A program made the position numbers and the translations under genes. From JBGPYB01 sp041493035 (GTDB lineage Bacteria; Acidobacteriota; Vicinamibacteria; Fen-336): DNA of 5,679 bases. The DNA lies in the NCBI GenBank assembly GCA_041493035.1, contig JBGPYB010000235.1, positions 1 to 5,679 of the forward strand, given 5' to 3'. Positions 1 through 5,679 of this stretch are shown piece by piece. Every line of letters starts with the position of its first letter. Position 1 is the first letter of the stretch. The notes under the pieces were generated by a model. The model was not told the DNA's origin. It saw nothing but the letters and a program-made list of their open reading frames with translations, and made no database searches.

Positions 1-1904
1 TCCGCTACGCCTTCCAGCATGCCGCCGACACCGGCGCGAGCACCCTCAACCGGGCCATCGGGTCGGCGAGCTACAGGCAGGAGGGCACCAACGAAGGGCA
101 TTCCGGTCTGGCCTCGTGGACACACTCGCTTTCGTCGTCCTCGACGAACAGCCTCCTCTTCGCAGTGAGCGACTTCGACAACTCCACCATGCCCGTCACG
201 CCGGGGACTCAGTTCACGTTCCCGAGCATAGTGGACGGAGCCTCGTTCCGCGTGCCGCAGGCCACGACACAGCGGCGGTACCAGTTGAACGACACGGTAT
301 CGTTTCTTCTGGGGAGCCACAGCCTGAAGGTCGGGGCCGAGTACCAGAAGGTCTCGGCCAACTTCGGCCTCGGCGTCTTCCGCCAGGGGCGGATCGAGTT
401 TGTCCAGGACTTCCCGGAGTTCGACCTGAACGGCGACGGGCGAGTGGACGACAACGACCTTCTCTTCGCCGTCACGCTCCGAAGCAACAAGCCCGACCAG
501 GACCTGAACCTGAACAACCAGGACAACACCCATTTTGCCGGCTTCGTGCAGGATGACTGGCGGATTCACCCCCAGTTCACGATCAACGCCGGCCTCCGGT
601 ACGAGTTCGACACCGACGTGAAGAACGTCAGCGGCTACGACCAGGTCAACCCGATCGTGAAGCCGTTCTACGTGGGGGACCGGAAGCGCGACGGGAACAA
701 CTTCGGCCCGCGGGTGGGCTTCAACTGGGCGTCGAAGGACGGCCGCACGAGCGTCCACGGCGGCTATGGGATCTACTACGACCGGGTGACGCTGGAGATC
801 GTCTCGCTCGAGCGCGGCCTCGACGGACGCTCCCTCGTCGTGGAGGTGCGCGCGGGGAACGTCTTCTTCCTGGGCCCCCAGGGGCCGGCACCCGGCGCGC
901 CGAGCCTCCAGGACCCCTTCACAGGGTTCATCCTCCCCGGGGCGGGGGCATCGGGTATCGACATCATCGACAACCGGCAGCAGAATCCCACCGTGCAGCA
1001 GTTCAATTTCGGGGCCCAGCGCCAGTTCGGCAAGGACTTCGTCGTGAAGGCCGACTACGTCCACAACCTCGGGACCCACTTCATCATCGGCCGGCCCCTC
1101 GGGACCGTCTTCAACCCCGTTGTAGGAGGGCCCGACACCGTCGTGAACCTCGAGTCGAGCGTCAACACGCACTACGACGGCCTCCTCGTCTCGACCGAGA
1201 AGCGCTTTTCCCAGGGGTCGCAGGTCCGCGTCGCGTACACGTTTTCGAAGGCCCTCAACTACGCGAACGACGACCAGATCCCGTTCTCGTACGGCCCCGT
1301 GGATCCGAACAACCTGCGCCTCGAGTACGGCCCGACGCCCAACGACCAGCGTCACCGCGTGAACGTGTCGGGGACCTTCGTGCTGCCCGCCGGGTTCAGG
1401 CTCTCGCCCCTCTTCACCTTCGCCACGGGCGTGCCGATGGACATCCAGATGCCCGACGGCAGCTCGCGGGTGCCGGCCTTCCAGCGCAACGCCGGCGGGC
1501 GCCAGTTCAAGACGGGGGCGCAGCTCAACGCGTTCCTCCAGAATCTCAACGCCTCGGGCGGAATCAATGGGACGCTGCTGCCGCTGGTGAACGACGACGC
1601 GCGGTTCAGCGACAACTTCCAGTCGCTCGACGTGCGCCTCTCGAAGTCGTTCCACCTCGGGAAGACGAGTTCGATCGAGGTGATCGCCGAGGCCTTCAAC
1701 CTCTACAACGCGACCAACATCCTGGGCGTGTCGACGTCCAACTACTCGGGCTTCTCCAACGTCCTGGTGCGGGACAGCAGCGATCCCACGAGCGCCGGCT
1801 ACCTCCGCTCCTCCAGCTTCGGCAAGCCCATCACGACGGCGGGAGGCGTCTTCGGGAGCGGCGGTCCTCGGGCCTTCCAGTTCGGGGCCCGGATCGCCTT
1901 CTGA
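1..1904 (+). CDS. Oar-like TonB-dependent outer-membrane receptor, C-terminal part (5' end outside window)
   Basis: This is the beta-barrel part of a large TonB-dependent receptor of the Oar/carboxypeptidase-regulatory-domain type, an outer-membrane protein expected to take up a nutrient using TonB energy. The frame is open from the first complete codon (base 3) to TGA 1902-1904, giving 633 residues. The GTG at 165 lies inside coding sequence and is not the start. The signal peptide, regulatory-like domain and plug lie upstream of the window. Typical barrel features are visible: alternating aromatic/polar strands, FVQDDWRI followed by NAGLRYEF (about residues 183-201), NFGPRVGFNW, GGYGIYYDR, NPTVQQFNFGAQRQF, VAYTFSKALNYAND, a DQRHRVNVSGTF strand, an EAFNLYNATN strand, and a C-terminal phenylalanine (residue 633) as in outer-membrane proteins. 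An acidic insert at residues 141-152 has the Ca-loop pattern D-x-N-x-D-G-x-x-D-x-x-D. The stop overlaps the proposed start of the permease. The family call is firm; the substrate cannot be read from sequence. Confidence 0.9.
   Translation, partial: RYAFQHAADTGASTLNRAIGSASYRQEGTNEGHSGLASWTHSLSSSSTNSLLFAVSDFDNSTMPVTPGTQFTFPSIVDGASFRVPQATTQRRYQLNDTVSFLLGSHSLKVGAEYQKVSANFGLGVFRQGRIEFVQDFPEFDLNGDGRVDDNDLLFAVTLRSNKPDQDLNLNNQDNTHFAGFVQDDWRIHPQFTINAGLRYEFDTDVKNVSGYDQVNPIVKPFYVGDRKRDGNNFGPRVGFNWASKDGRTSVHGGYGIYYDRVTLEIVSLERGLDGRSLVVEVRAGNVFFLGPQGPAPGAPSLQDPFTGFILPGAGASGIDIIDNRQQNPTVQQFNFGAQRQFGKDFVVKADYVHNLGTHFIIGRPLGTVFNPVVGGPDTVVNLESSVNTHYDGLLVSTEKRFSQGSQVRVAYTFSKALNYANDDQIPFSYGPVDPNNLRLEYGPTPNDQRHRVNVSGTFVLPAGFRLSPLFTFATGVPMDIQMPDGSSRVPAFQRNAGGRQFKTGAQLNAFLQNLNASGGINGTLLPLVNDDARFSDNFQSLDVRLSKSFHLGKTSSIEVIAEAFNLYNATNILGVSTSNYSGFSNVLVRDSSDPTSAGYLRSSSFGKPITTAGGVFGSGGPRAFQFGARIAF
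423..458 (+). other. EF-hand/dockerin-type calcium-binding loop within the receptor
   Basis: The codons here spell DLNGDGRVDDND, which fits the 12-residue loop D1-x-N3-x-D5-G6-x-x-D9-x-x-D12 of dockerin-type and EF-hand calcium sites. It is followed by LLF, a hydrophobic continuation like the start of an exiting helix. It lies just before the strand beginning HFAGFVQDDW, so it probably sits in an extracellular loop of the barrel. I see only one such loop, whereas dockerins carry two. Calcium binding is inferred from the motif alone. Confidence 0.5.
1901..1904 (+). promoter_or_regulatory. CTGA stop/start overlap between receptor and permease
   Basis: The receptor stop TGA (1902-1904) overlaps a CTG (1901-1903) in the permease frame, in the same geometry as the common ATGA overlap. 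No good ribosome-binding site is visible upstream, so initiation would depend on ribosomes finishing the receptor. The site is inferred from the length and conserved N-terminus of the permease. Confidence 0.45.
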
Positions 1905-3247
1905 CGAAACTCACGCGACAGCTCGGACTCGGGTCGGCGACGGCGGCGGTGGTCGGGCAGGTCATCGGTGTCGGGATCTTCCTGACCCCCGCCGCGATGG
2001 CCAAGTCGGTCGGATCGCCGTTCTGGCTGCTCGTGGCCTGGCTCGTCATGGGGACGATGGCGCTGTCGGGAGCGCTCTGCTACGGCGCCCTGGCGACGCG
2101 CTTTCCGGAGGCGGGGGGAGGCTACGCCTATCTCCGCGAGGCATGGGGGCCGCGCTTCGCATTCCTTTACGGCTGGGAGTGCCTCCTGGTCATGGATCCG
2201 GGGCTCACGGCCGCCCTCGCCACCGGGGTGGCGGCTTACCTGTCGGCCATCGTTCCCCTGTCGTCCGGTGCGCAGAAGGCGGTCGCCATCGGGAGCATTC
2301 TCGTCTTGGCGGTAGCCAATGCCAGCGGTCTGCGCGTGGGCGACGGCATACTCCGCGTGGTCACGGTCCTCAAGCTGGGCGCTCTCGGCTCTTTGGTCGT
2401 CTGGGGTTTCGCTCGCGGCGCCGGCGACTTCGCCCACTTCCTGCCCCTCGTGGCCCAGCGTCCTGGCTCGCAACCTCTGCTCCCGGCGCTCGGCGGTGCG
2501 ACGGTGGCCGCCTTCTTTTCCTTCGGCGGATGGTGGGTGGCCGCCAACATCGGCGAAGAGGTGCGCGACGCGGAGAAGACTCTCCCGAAAGCGCTGGCCC
2601 TGGGGATCGCCATCACTACGGTCGTCTACGTGCTCGTGAGCGCCTCGTTCATCTACCTCGTGCCGATGGAAGCGGTTGGTTCGGGGGAGACGTTCGCCGC
2701 TCAGGCCGGCGCCGTCCTCTTCGGTTCCGTGGGCGGCACCATCCTCACGGGAGTGGTCGTTCTCTGCGTCCTCGGCAGCGCTGCGGCATTCCAGCTTCTG
2801 GCGCCCCGGGTCTACTACGCCATGGCCAGGGACGGCGTCTTCCTCCAGAGCATCGGGCAGCTCCACCCACGATTTGGCACTCCGGCGCGAGCCATCGCAC
2901 TCCAGGCGTTTCTGGCCTCCCTGTTCATCACCGTCGGCACCTTCGACGAGATCGTGGCGTACTTCGTCTTCGCTACCGTGGCGCTCGTCGCTCTCACCGT
3001 GGCCGGCGTCTTCGTGATCGACCGGCAGGTGCCGGCGGGGGAATCGCTCCGGAGCCGCATCTGGGGCTATCCCGTGACTCCAGTGGTCTTCCTGCTGCTC
3101 TCGTGTCTCGTGCTCGCGCTCTACGCGGCCAACCGCCCGTGGCAGGCCTCGTTGGGTGTCCTGGTCGTGGCACTCGGGGCGCCGGTCTACGAATGGGTCG
3201 CTGCGGCAAAGCGATCGAAGGCCGCCGAGGGAGCGAGCCCGGCATGA
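1901..3247 (+). CDS. APC-superfamily amino acid permease (LAT/SLC7-like)
   Basis: This is an inner-membrane amino acid transporter with about 12 hydrophobic helices. Numbered from CTG 1901 (448 aa), the first helix carries VIGVGIF (residues 21-27), matching the APC substrate-binding GxG-I/V-F motif. The sixth-helix region has FSFGGWW followed by GEEV and TLPKAL (about 207-231), close to the LAT-type pattern. PRVYYAMARDG (302-312) is the conserved cytoplasmic loop after helix 8. The first usual start codon is GTG 1949, but starting there would cut into helix 1 and discard the family-like leader QLGLGSATAAVVGQ. No in-frame ATG, GTG or TTG occurs from 1721 to 1948. The CTG at 1901 overlaps the receptor TGA (CTGA) and restores a normal N-terminus, so I prefer it. 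No clear Shine-Dalgarno sequence precedes either site, which fits translational coupling to the receptor. The substrate is unknown, though neutral amino acids are plausible. The family call is strong and the start is uncertain. Confidence 0.9.
   Translation: MTKLTRQLGLGSATAAVVGQVIGVGIFLTPAAMAKSVGSPFWLLVAWLVMGTMALSGALCYGALATRFPEAGGGYAYLREAWGPRFAFLYGWECLLVMDPGLTAALATGVAAYLSAIVPLSSGAQKAVAIGSILVLAVANASGLRVGDGILRVVTVLKLGALGSLVVWGFARGAGDFAHFLPLVAQRPGSQPLLPALGGATVAAFFSFGGWWVAANIGEEVRDAEKTLPKALALGIAITTVVYVLVSASFIYLVPMEAVGSGETFAAQAGAVLFGSVGGTILTGVVVLCVLGSAAAFQLLAPRVYYAMARDGVFLQSIGQLHPRFGTPARAIALQAFLASLFITVGTFDEIVAYFVFATVALVALTVAGVFVIDRQVPAGESLRSRIWGYPVTPVVFLLLSCLVLALYAANRPWQASLGVLVVALGAPVYEWVAAAKRSKAAEGASPA
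3227..3233 (+). promoter_or_regulatory. Shine-Dalgarno-like GAGGGAG before the 46-codon ORF
   Basis: GAGGGAG ends 10 bases before ATG 3244. It lies inside the last codons of the permease. Together with the ATGA overlap at 3244-3247 it supports real initiation at this ATG. The spacing is slightly long for a strong site. Confidence 0.4.
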
Positions 3248-3384
3248 CCTGGATTCGGACCATTCCCATCTCCGAGGCGAGCGACGAGCTGAAGCGAGCC
3301 CTGGAGGCGCAGCGAGCGCTCCATCCCATCGAATACTCGTTCAACTACATCAACCGCGTGGCGGACGCCCTGGGTGTGGGGTAG
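3244..3384 (+). CDS. 46-aa remnant of an AhpD/carboxymuconolactone decarboxylase-like (peroxidase-related) protein, probably internally deleted
   Basis: ATG 3244 overlaps the permease TGA as ATGA and is preceded by GAGGGAG. The product is 46 residues. Its first part, MTWIRTIPISEASDELKRAL, resembles the N-terminus of peroxidase-related AhpD-like proteins, which commonly begin with a W-I-R-T-I/V-P segment followed by an acidic helix. Its last part, FNYINRVADALGV, resembles the C-terminal helix of the same family (F/Y-N-x-x-N-R-x-A-x-x-L-G-V). Full-length members, as I recall them, are near 180-200 residues and carry the CMD core with a redox CxxC between these ends; here that core and any cysteine are missing. 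The simplest reading is an in-frame internal deletion leaving a probably inactive stub. Alternatives are an assembly collapse or a genuine small protein. The resemblance is judged from memory of the family and was not tested by search. Confidence 0.5.
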   Translation: MTWIRTIPISEASDELKRALEAQRALHPIEYSFNYINRVADALGVG

Positions 3385-3396
3385 GAGTGACGATAG

Positions 3397-4647
3397 TCAG
3401 CGCGCCGCGGTCTTGCCGCCGGCGGCCCTGAGGGCGTCTCCCCAGCTCTTTTGCAGCTCGGGATAGCTGAGCGCGAGTGCGACAGGGAGGGCCTCTTCCG
3501 AAGGCATGCGGTCCCCCAGGGCGGCGAGGAGGCGAACGAGGCCCGCCTCTCCGCTCTGCCGCAGGATGTGGGCCACGGCCGAAAGACTCTCGGCGTAAGC
3601 CTGAACCGCATCGGTTTCCGAGAGGGACTGGAAGGGGGCTTCCAAGGTCAGCAGGGGCAAGAGCCGGCCGGCTCGCGCGATGGGGGCAAGAACGGAATCC
3701 TCGCGAGACGGATCGCCGCCCTCCAGCCACTGGGCGATTCCCTCCTGGAGCCATGTGGGACAGTTGCCCGCCGTTCGCGCGGCGATGAACGAATGGGCCA
3801 GTTCGTGTCGCAGGACCCGCGTCAGCCGTGGCGAAGGGGCATCGAGTCCCTGCAAGGGAACGCGGATGGTGCCGTCGTTCAGCCCCTCGGCCCAGAGGGG
3901 AGTGCGGGCGTCCTGAAAGCGCGCCTCGGTCTGCAAGACCACGGTGATGGGCTCCTCCGGGGTTCCTCCCAAGCGCCGTCCGTAGTCGTTGTATGCCTCG
4001 GTCAGGGTCCGCACCACGACGAGGCCCAGAGCCTCGTTGACGCTGCCGTCGTAGCGGACGCGGAACTGCGCGGGCTTTGACGGGCCGAGAGCCGGGGTCA
4101 CGGGCTCACCCACCTTGCGCTGGACGTCAGGATCGGGCCGAAGCTGCAGGCTCTTGCGGTATTCGATTTCGGCGCCGGCTCGGTCGCCCATGGACGCCAG
4201 GGCATCCCCTCTGAGCGCGAGGGTCGTGGCGTTGCGGTCATCGACGCGGAGGGCCCGATCGGTGGCGTCTCGGGCCGAGCGTCCGTCGCCGAGGCGAAGG
4301 TAGGCCAGCGCCAGCGTTTGGAGAGCCGGGAGGGAGTTCGGGTCGCGAAGGAGTGCCTGGTGCACTGCGCGCACGGCCTCCGCGGAGTCCTCGTGGGCCA
4401 GCCGCTCTCGTGCTCGCTGGATGTCGGGATCCGCGGTCGGCTCCGGCCCTGTCTTCTGGTCGATCCGCTGGACGAGGCTTCGCGGGAGGCCGAAGGTACC
4501 GCCGTTCTTTTCGTAGAGGAGCTGCGTTCCCCGCACCCAAGTCCGGTCCGCTTCGATGGTGCGGCCGTTGGTGAGAACGATCATGTCGCCTCGAGTGACG
4601 GCGGGAACGGCGAGGAGCAGGGTCGCGACAGCGATCAGGCGGCGCAC
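3397..4647 (-). CDS. Secreted TPR protein with peptidase MA-like (HExxH) metalloprotease domain
   Basis: This is an exported gluzincin-like zinc metalloprotease fused to TPR repeats, 416 aa. The start is GTG 4647-4645, one base after the stop of the upstream SPOR gene; the longer open frame upstream is only a shadow of that gene. From this GTG the protein has a signal peptide (RR then LIAVATLLLAVPAV, residues 2-17, cleavage probably near 20). A small beta domain follows (22-63: IVLTNGRTIEADR then G..L......G.....R..V..I), of a kind often seen N-terminal in TPR proteins. About three TPR units span 75-180 (for example RDPNSLPALQTLALAYLRLG). The peptidase MA-like domain starts near 195: HELAH (281-285) supplies two zinc-binding His and the catalytic Glu, and the Glu of WLQEGIAQWLEG (302) is the likely third ligand. 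A Y-A-E-S-L stretch at 351-355 is also typical. All expected catalytic residues are present, so activity is plausible; the substrate is unknown. It is probably coexpressed with the SPOR gene. Confidence 0.87.
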   Translation of the reverse strand: MRRLIAVATLLLAVPAVTRGDMIVLTNGRTIEADRTWVRGTQLLYEKNGGTFGLPRSLVQRIDQKTGPEPTADPDIQRARERLAHEDSAEAVRAVHQALLRDPNSLPALQTLALAYLRLGDGRSARDATDRALRVDDRNATTLALRGDALASMGDRAGAEIEYRKSLQLRPDPDVQRKVGEPVTPALGPSKPAQFRVRYDGSVNEALGLVVVRTLTEAYNDYGRRLGGTPEEPITVVLQTEARFQDARTPLWAEGLNDGTIRVPLQGLDAPSPRLTRVLRHELAHSFIAARTAGNCPTWLQEGIAQWLEGGDPSREDSVLAPIARAGRLLPLLTLEAPFQSLSETDAVQAYAESLSAVAHILRQSGEAGLVRLLAALGDRMPSEEALPVALALSYPELQKSWGDALRAAGGKTAAR

Positions 4648-4651
4648 GTCA
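4645..4651 (-). promoter_or_regulatory. TGA-C-GTG junction coupling the SPOR gene to the peptidase gene
   Basis: On the minus strand the SPOR stop TGA (4651-4649) is followed after one base by GTG (4647-4645). No Shine-Dalgarno sequence is evident just upstream (the preceding bases read gagcatccttccc), so re-initiation by terminating ribosomes is the likely way this GTG is used. The signal peptide that begins at this GTG fixes it as the start. Confidence 0.6.
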
Positions 4652-5679
4652 GGGAAGGATGCTCGCCGTGGAGACGGCCTTGGGAGAGGCGCCTCCCTTG
4701 CGGAAGTACTCGGGGATCGTGGGCACGGCAGCGTGGGCGCGCGTCTCGGAGTCGTAGACGCCCCAGCAGACCCGGTAGCACGAGCGGCCCTTGTATTCGA
4801 CGGGCACGATGAAGAACTCCTGGGCCGAGACGTTTTGCGAAGCCTTCGCGAGAGTCTCTTCGGCGCACGCGACCAGCAGCTGCACGGTGTAGGAACCGGG
4901 TCCCACGCTCCTGAGGCTCGACGCGAACTCGCGGGCCGCTTCCGAGAAGGCGCCCTTCTGAAGGGCGCTCCTGGCATCGACGAGGGATCCGCCCCCCGGC
5001 CGCCGTATCAGGGGAGACGGAGTCGTGGGCCGAGGCGTGGCTGGGGGTAGGGTCGTCGCCGGTGGTACGGTCGTGGGCGACGGCGCCAAGGTGGTCGCGG
5101 GAGGCAGGGAAGGCTCGGTAGTAGGTGGCGTCCCGCTGTCGGACGGGAGAGTCGTCGCGGGGACCAGCGTGGTCACCGTCGTCGTCGTGACCTTCGGAAC
5201 CACCCCGATGGGCTCGTGAAGGTGGGCACGGAAGAACTGGAACCAAACGGCCCCGCCCAGGGCGGCCGTGACTAGGAGAAGGGCGGCGACAGCGGGGATC
5301 GTCCGGCGACTGCCTCCCCTGTTGTTTCGCGGCTGGGGCCCGCCCTGCCCGAAGCGTGGCTCCCACCGCTCCTCTTTCGGTTTCTCGAAGGGAGTCAGCG
5401 GCCCTTCGAGTCCGCGCGAGTTGAGCAGAGCGTCCAGGGCCGCGAGATCCTCGCGGCTCGGAGGACTCGGCTTGACTGGCGCTTCGTTCCCGGCGGCTTC
5501 GAAGCCAGCATCGACCATCGACGGGAGGCGGATCTCCCTGGCCGGAGTCGGCGGCTTGGTGTCCGCGGGTGTCGGACGTGTGGGAGGCGGGACCAGGGGC
5601 GGCCGCGTCGTCGGAAGAGAGGGCGCTGGGCGCTCTTTCGGAACGCCGATGACGGTGGGCTCCGGGGCCGACGGCTCGA
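4649..5679 (-). CDS. Single-pass membrane protein with Pro/Thr-rich linker and C-terminal SPOR domain (5' end outside window)
   Basis: The frame is open from the right edge of the window to TGA 4651-4649. ATG 5518 is probably internal: the 53 codons before it continue a Pro/Arg/Thr-rich coding segment, and no Shine-Dalgarno sequence sits next to it. Numbered from that Met, the order is a short cytoplasmic helix (SREDLAALDALLNSRG, 21-36), a basic stretch, one membrane helix (about 73-96, TIPAVAALLLVTAALGGAVW), a Pro/Thr-rich extracytoplasmic linker (about 108-172), a TPR-like helical pair (ARSALQKGAFSEAAREFASS, 182-201), and a SPOR-like domain (about 208-285). SPOR hallmarks are the opening SYTVQL and the strand CYRVCWGVYDSETRAHAA. 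SPOR domains usually bind denuded septal peptidoglycan, but related ones act as protein-binding modules. Three cysteines (218, 247, 251) could form a disulfide outside the cytoplasm. It lies directly upstream of the TPR peptidase. The missing N-terminus may hold a further cytoplasmic domain. Confidence 0.82.
   Translation of the reverse strand, partial: EPSAPEPTVIGVPKERPAPSLPTTRPPLVPPPTRPTPADTKPPTPAREIRLPSMVDAGFEAAGNEAPVKPSPPSREDLAALDALLNSRGLEGPLTPFEKPKEERWEPRFGQGGPQPRNNRGGSRRTIPAVAALLLVTAALGGAVWFQFFRAHLHEPIGVVPKVTTTTVTTLVPATTLPSDSGTPPTTEPSLPPATTLAPSPTTVPPATTLPPATPRPTTPSPLIRRPGGGSLVDARSALQKGAFSEAAREFASSLRSVGPGSYTVQLLVACAEETLAKASQNVSAQEFFIVPVEYKGRSCYRVCWGVYDSETRAHAAVPTIPEYFRKGGASPKAVSTASILP
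5003..5197 (-). repeat. Pro/Thr-rich low-complexity linker with PATTL repeats
   Basis: Between the membrane helix and the SPOR module the protein is almost all Pro, Thr, Ala and Ser. It contains three copies of PATTL (in VPATTLP, PPATTLA and PPATTLP) plus a TTTTVTT run. This is an extended, possibly O-glycosylated or wall-spanning spacer. The underlying DNA is an imperfect GT/GGT-rich repeat, so its length may vary between strains. Confidence 0.6.

Noticed and set aside
116..556. Plus-strand open frame overlapping the receptor
   Set aside because: It is Arg/Pro-rich frame-shadow sequence over a clear beta-barrel coding region.
1799..2866. Long minus-strand open frame of 355 codons opposite the receptor end and the permease
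   Set aside because: It is antisense to strongly family-matching genes, has low-complexity charged composition (Arg, Glu, Gly, His) and no recognisable domain. Long antisense frames are expected in GC-rich DNA.
2143..3243. Plus-strand open frame running into the 46-codon ORF
   Set aside because: Upstream of ATG 3244 the translation is an Arg/Gly-rich shadow of the permease. Only the part from 3244 resembles a protein family.
3415..3426. Perfect 12-base palindrome GCCGCCGGCGGC, considered as a terminator stem or operator
   Set aside because: It has no loop and no T-run and lies within the Ala/Gly codons at the end of the peptidase gene. Such palindromes arise easily in DNA this rich in G and C.
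4648..4977. N-terminal extension of the peptidase open frame to ATG 4977
   Set aside because: This stretch is a shadow of the SPOR gene in another frame. The true signal peptide begins at GTG 4647.
4318..5050. Two plus-strand 164-codon open frames opposite the peptidase and SPOR genes
   Set aside because: Both are antisense to well-supported genes and lack any domain, leader or ribosome-binding support.
5516..5518. ATG as the start of the SPOR gene
   Set aside because: The frame stays open for 53 more codons to the window edge with coding-like Pro/Thr/Arg-rich content, and there is no ribosome-binding site near the ATG. I treat the gene as truncated by the window.

Overview
The window is GC-rich and almost fully coding, with compact bacterial genes on both strands. 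The large Oar-like TonB-dependent receptor, the proline/threonine-rich single-pass SPOR protein and the strongly G/C-biased codon use point to a Gram-negative bacterium of the Acidobacteriota type. That placement is an inference from protein style; no rRNA or other marker gene is present.

Layout: two convergent gene groups meet near base 3390. On the plus strand are the C-terminal two thirds or so of an outer-membrane receptor (open at the left edge, stop at 1904), a 12-helix APC-family amino acid permease (about 1901-3247), and a 46-codon ORF (3244-3384) that looks like the two ends of an AhpD/carboxymuconolactone-decarboxylase-like protein joined without its catalytic core. All three are stitched together by stop/start overlaps, which suggests one translationally coupled transcript. 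On the minus strand, read from the right edge, are a membrane-anchored SPOR-domain protein (open at the right edge, stop at 4649) and, one base later, a secreted TPR protein with a peptidase MA-like HExxH metalloprotease domain (4647-3397). The two groups end only 12 bases apart, with no obvious terminator between them.

Likely roles: the plus-strand group could move an amino acid or peptide-derived nutrient across both membranes, with the receptor in the outer membrane and the permease in the inner membrane. The minus-strand pair is envelope-directed: an inner-membrane-anchored protein with a probable peptidoglycan- or protein-binding SPOR domain, and an exported protease-like protein. The substrate of each is unknown.

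I found no tRNA, rRNA, CRISPR array, insertion sequence, riboswitch or attachment site, and no gene-free stretch longer than about 15 bases. No wholly new system is evident. The points most worth a second look are the internally deleted AhpD-like ORF, the apparent CTG start of the permease, an EF-hand/dockerin-type calcium loop inside the receptor, and the SPOR/peptidase pair.
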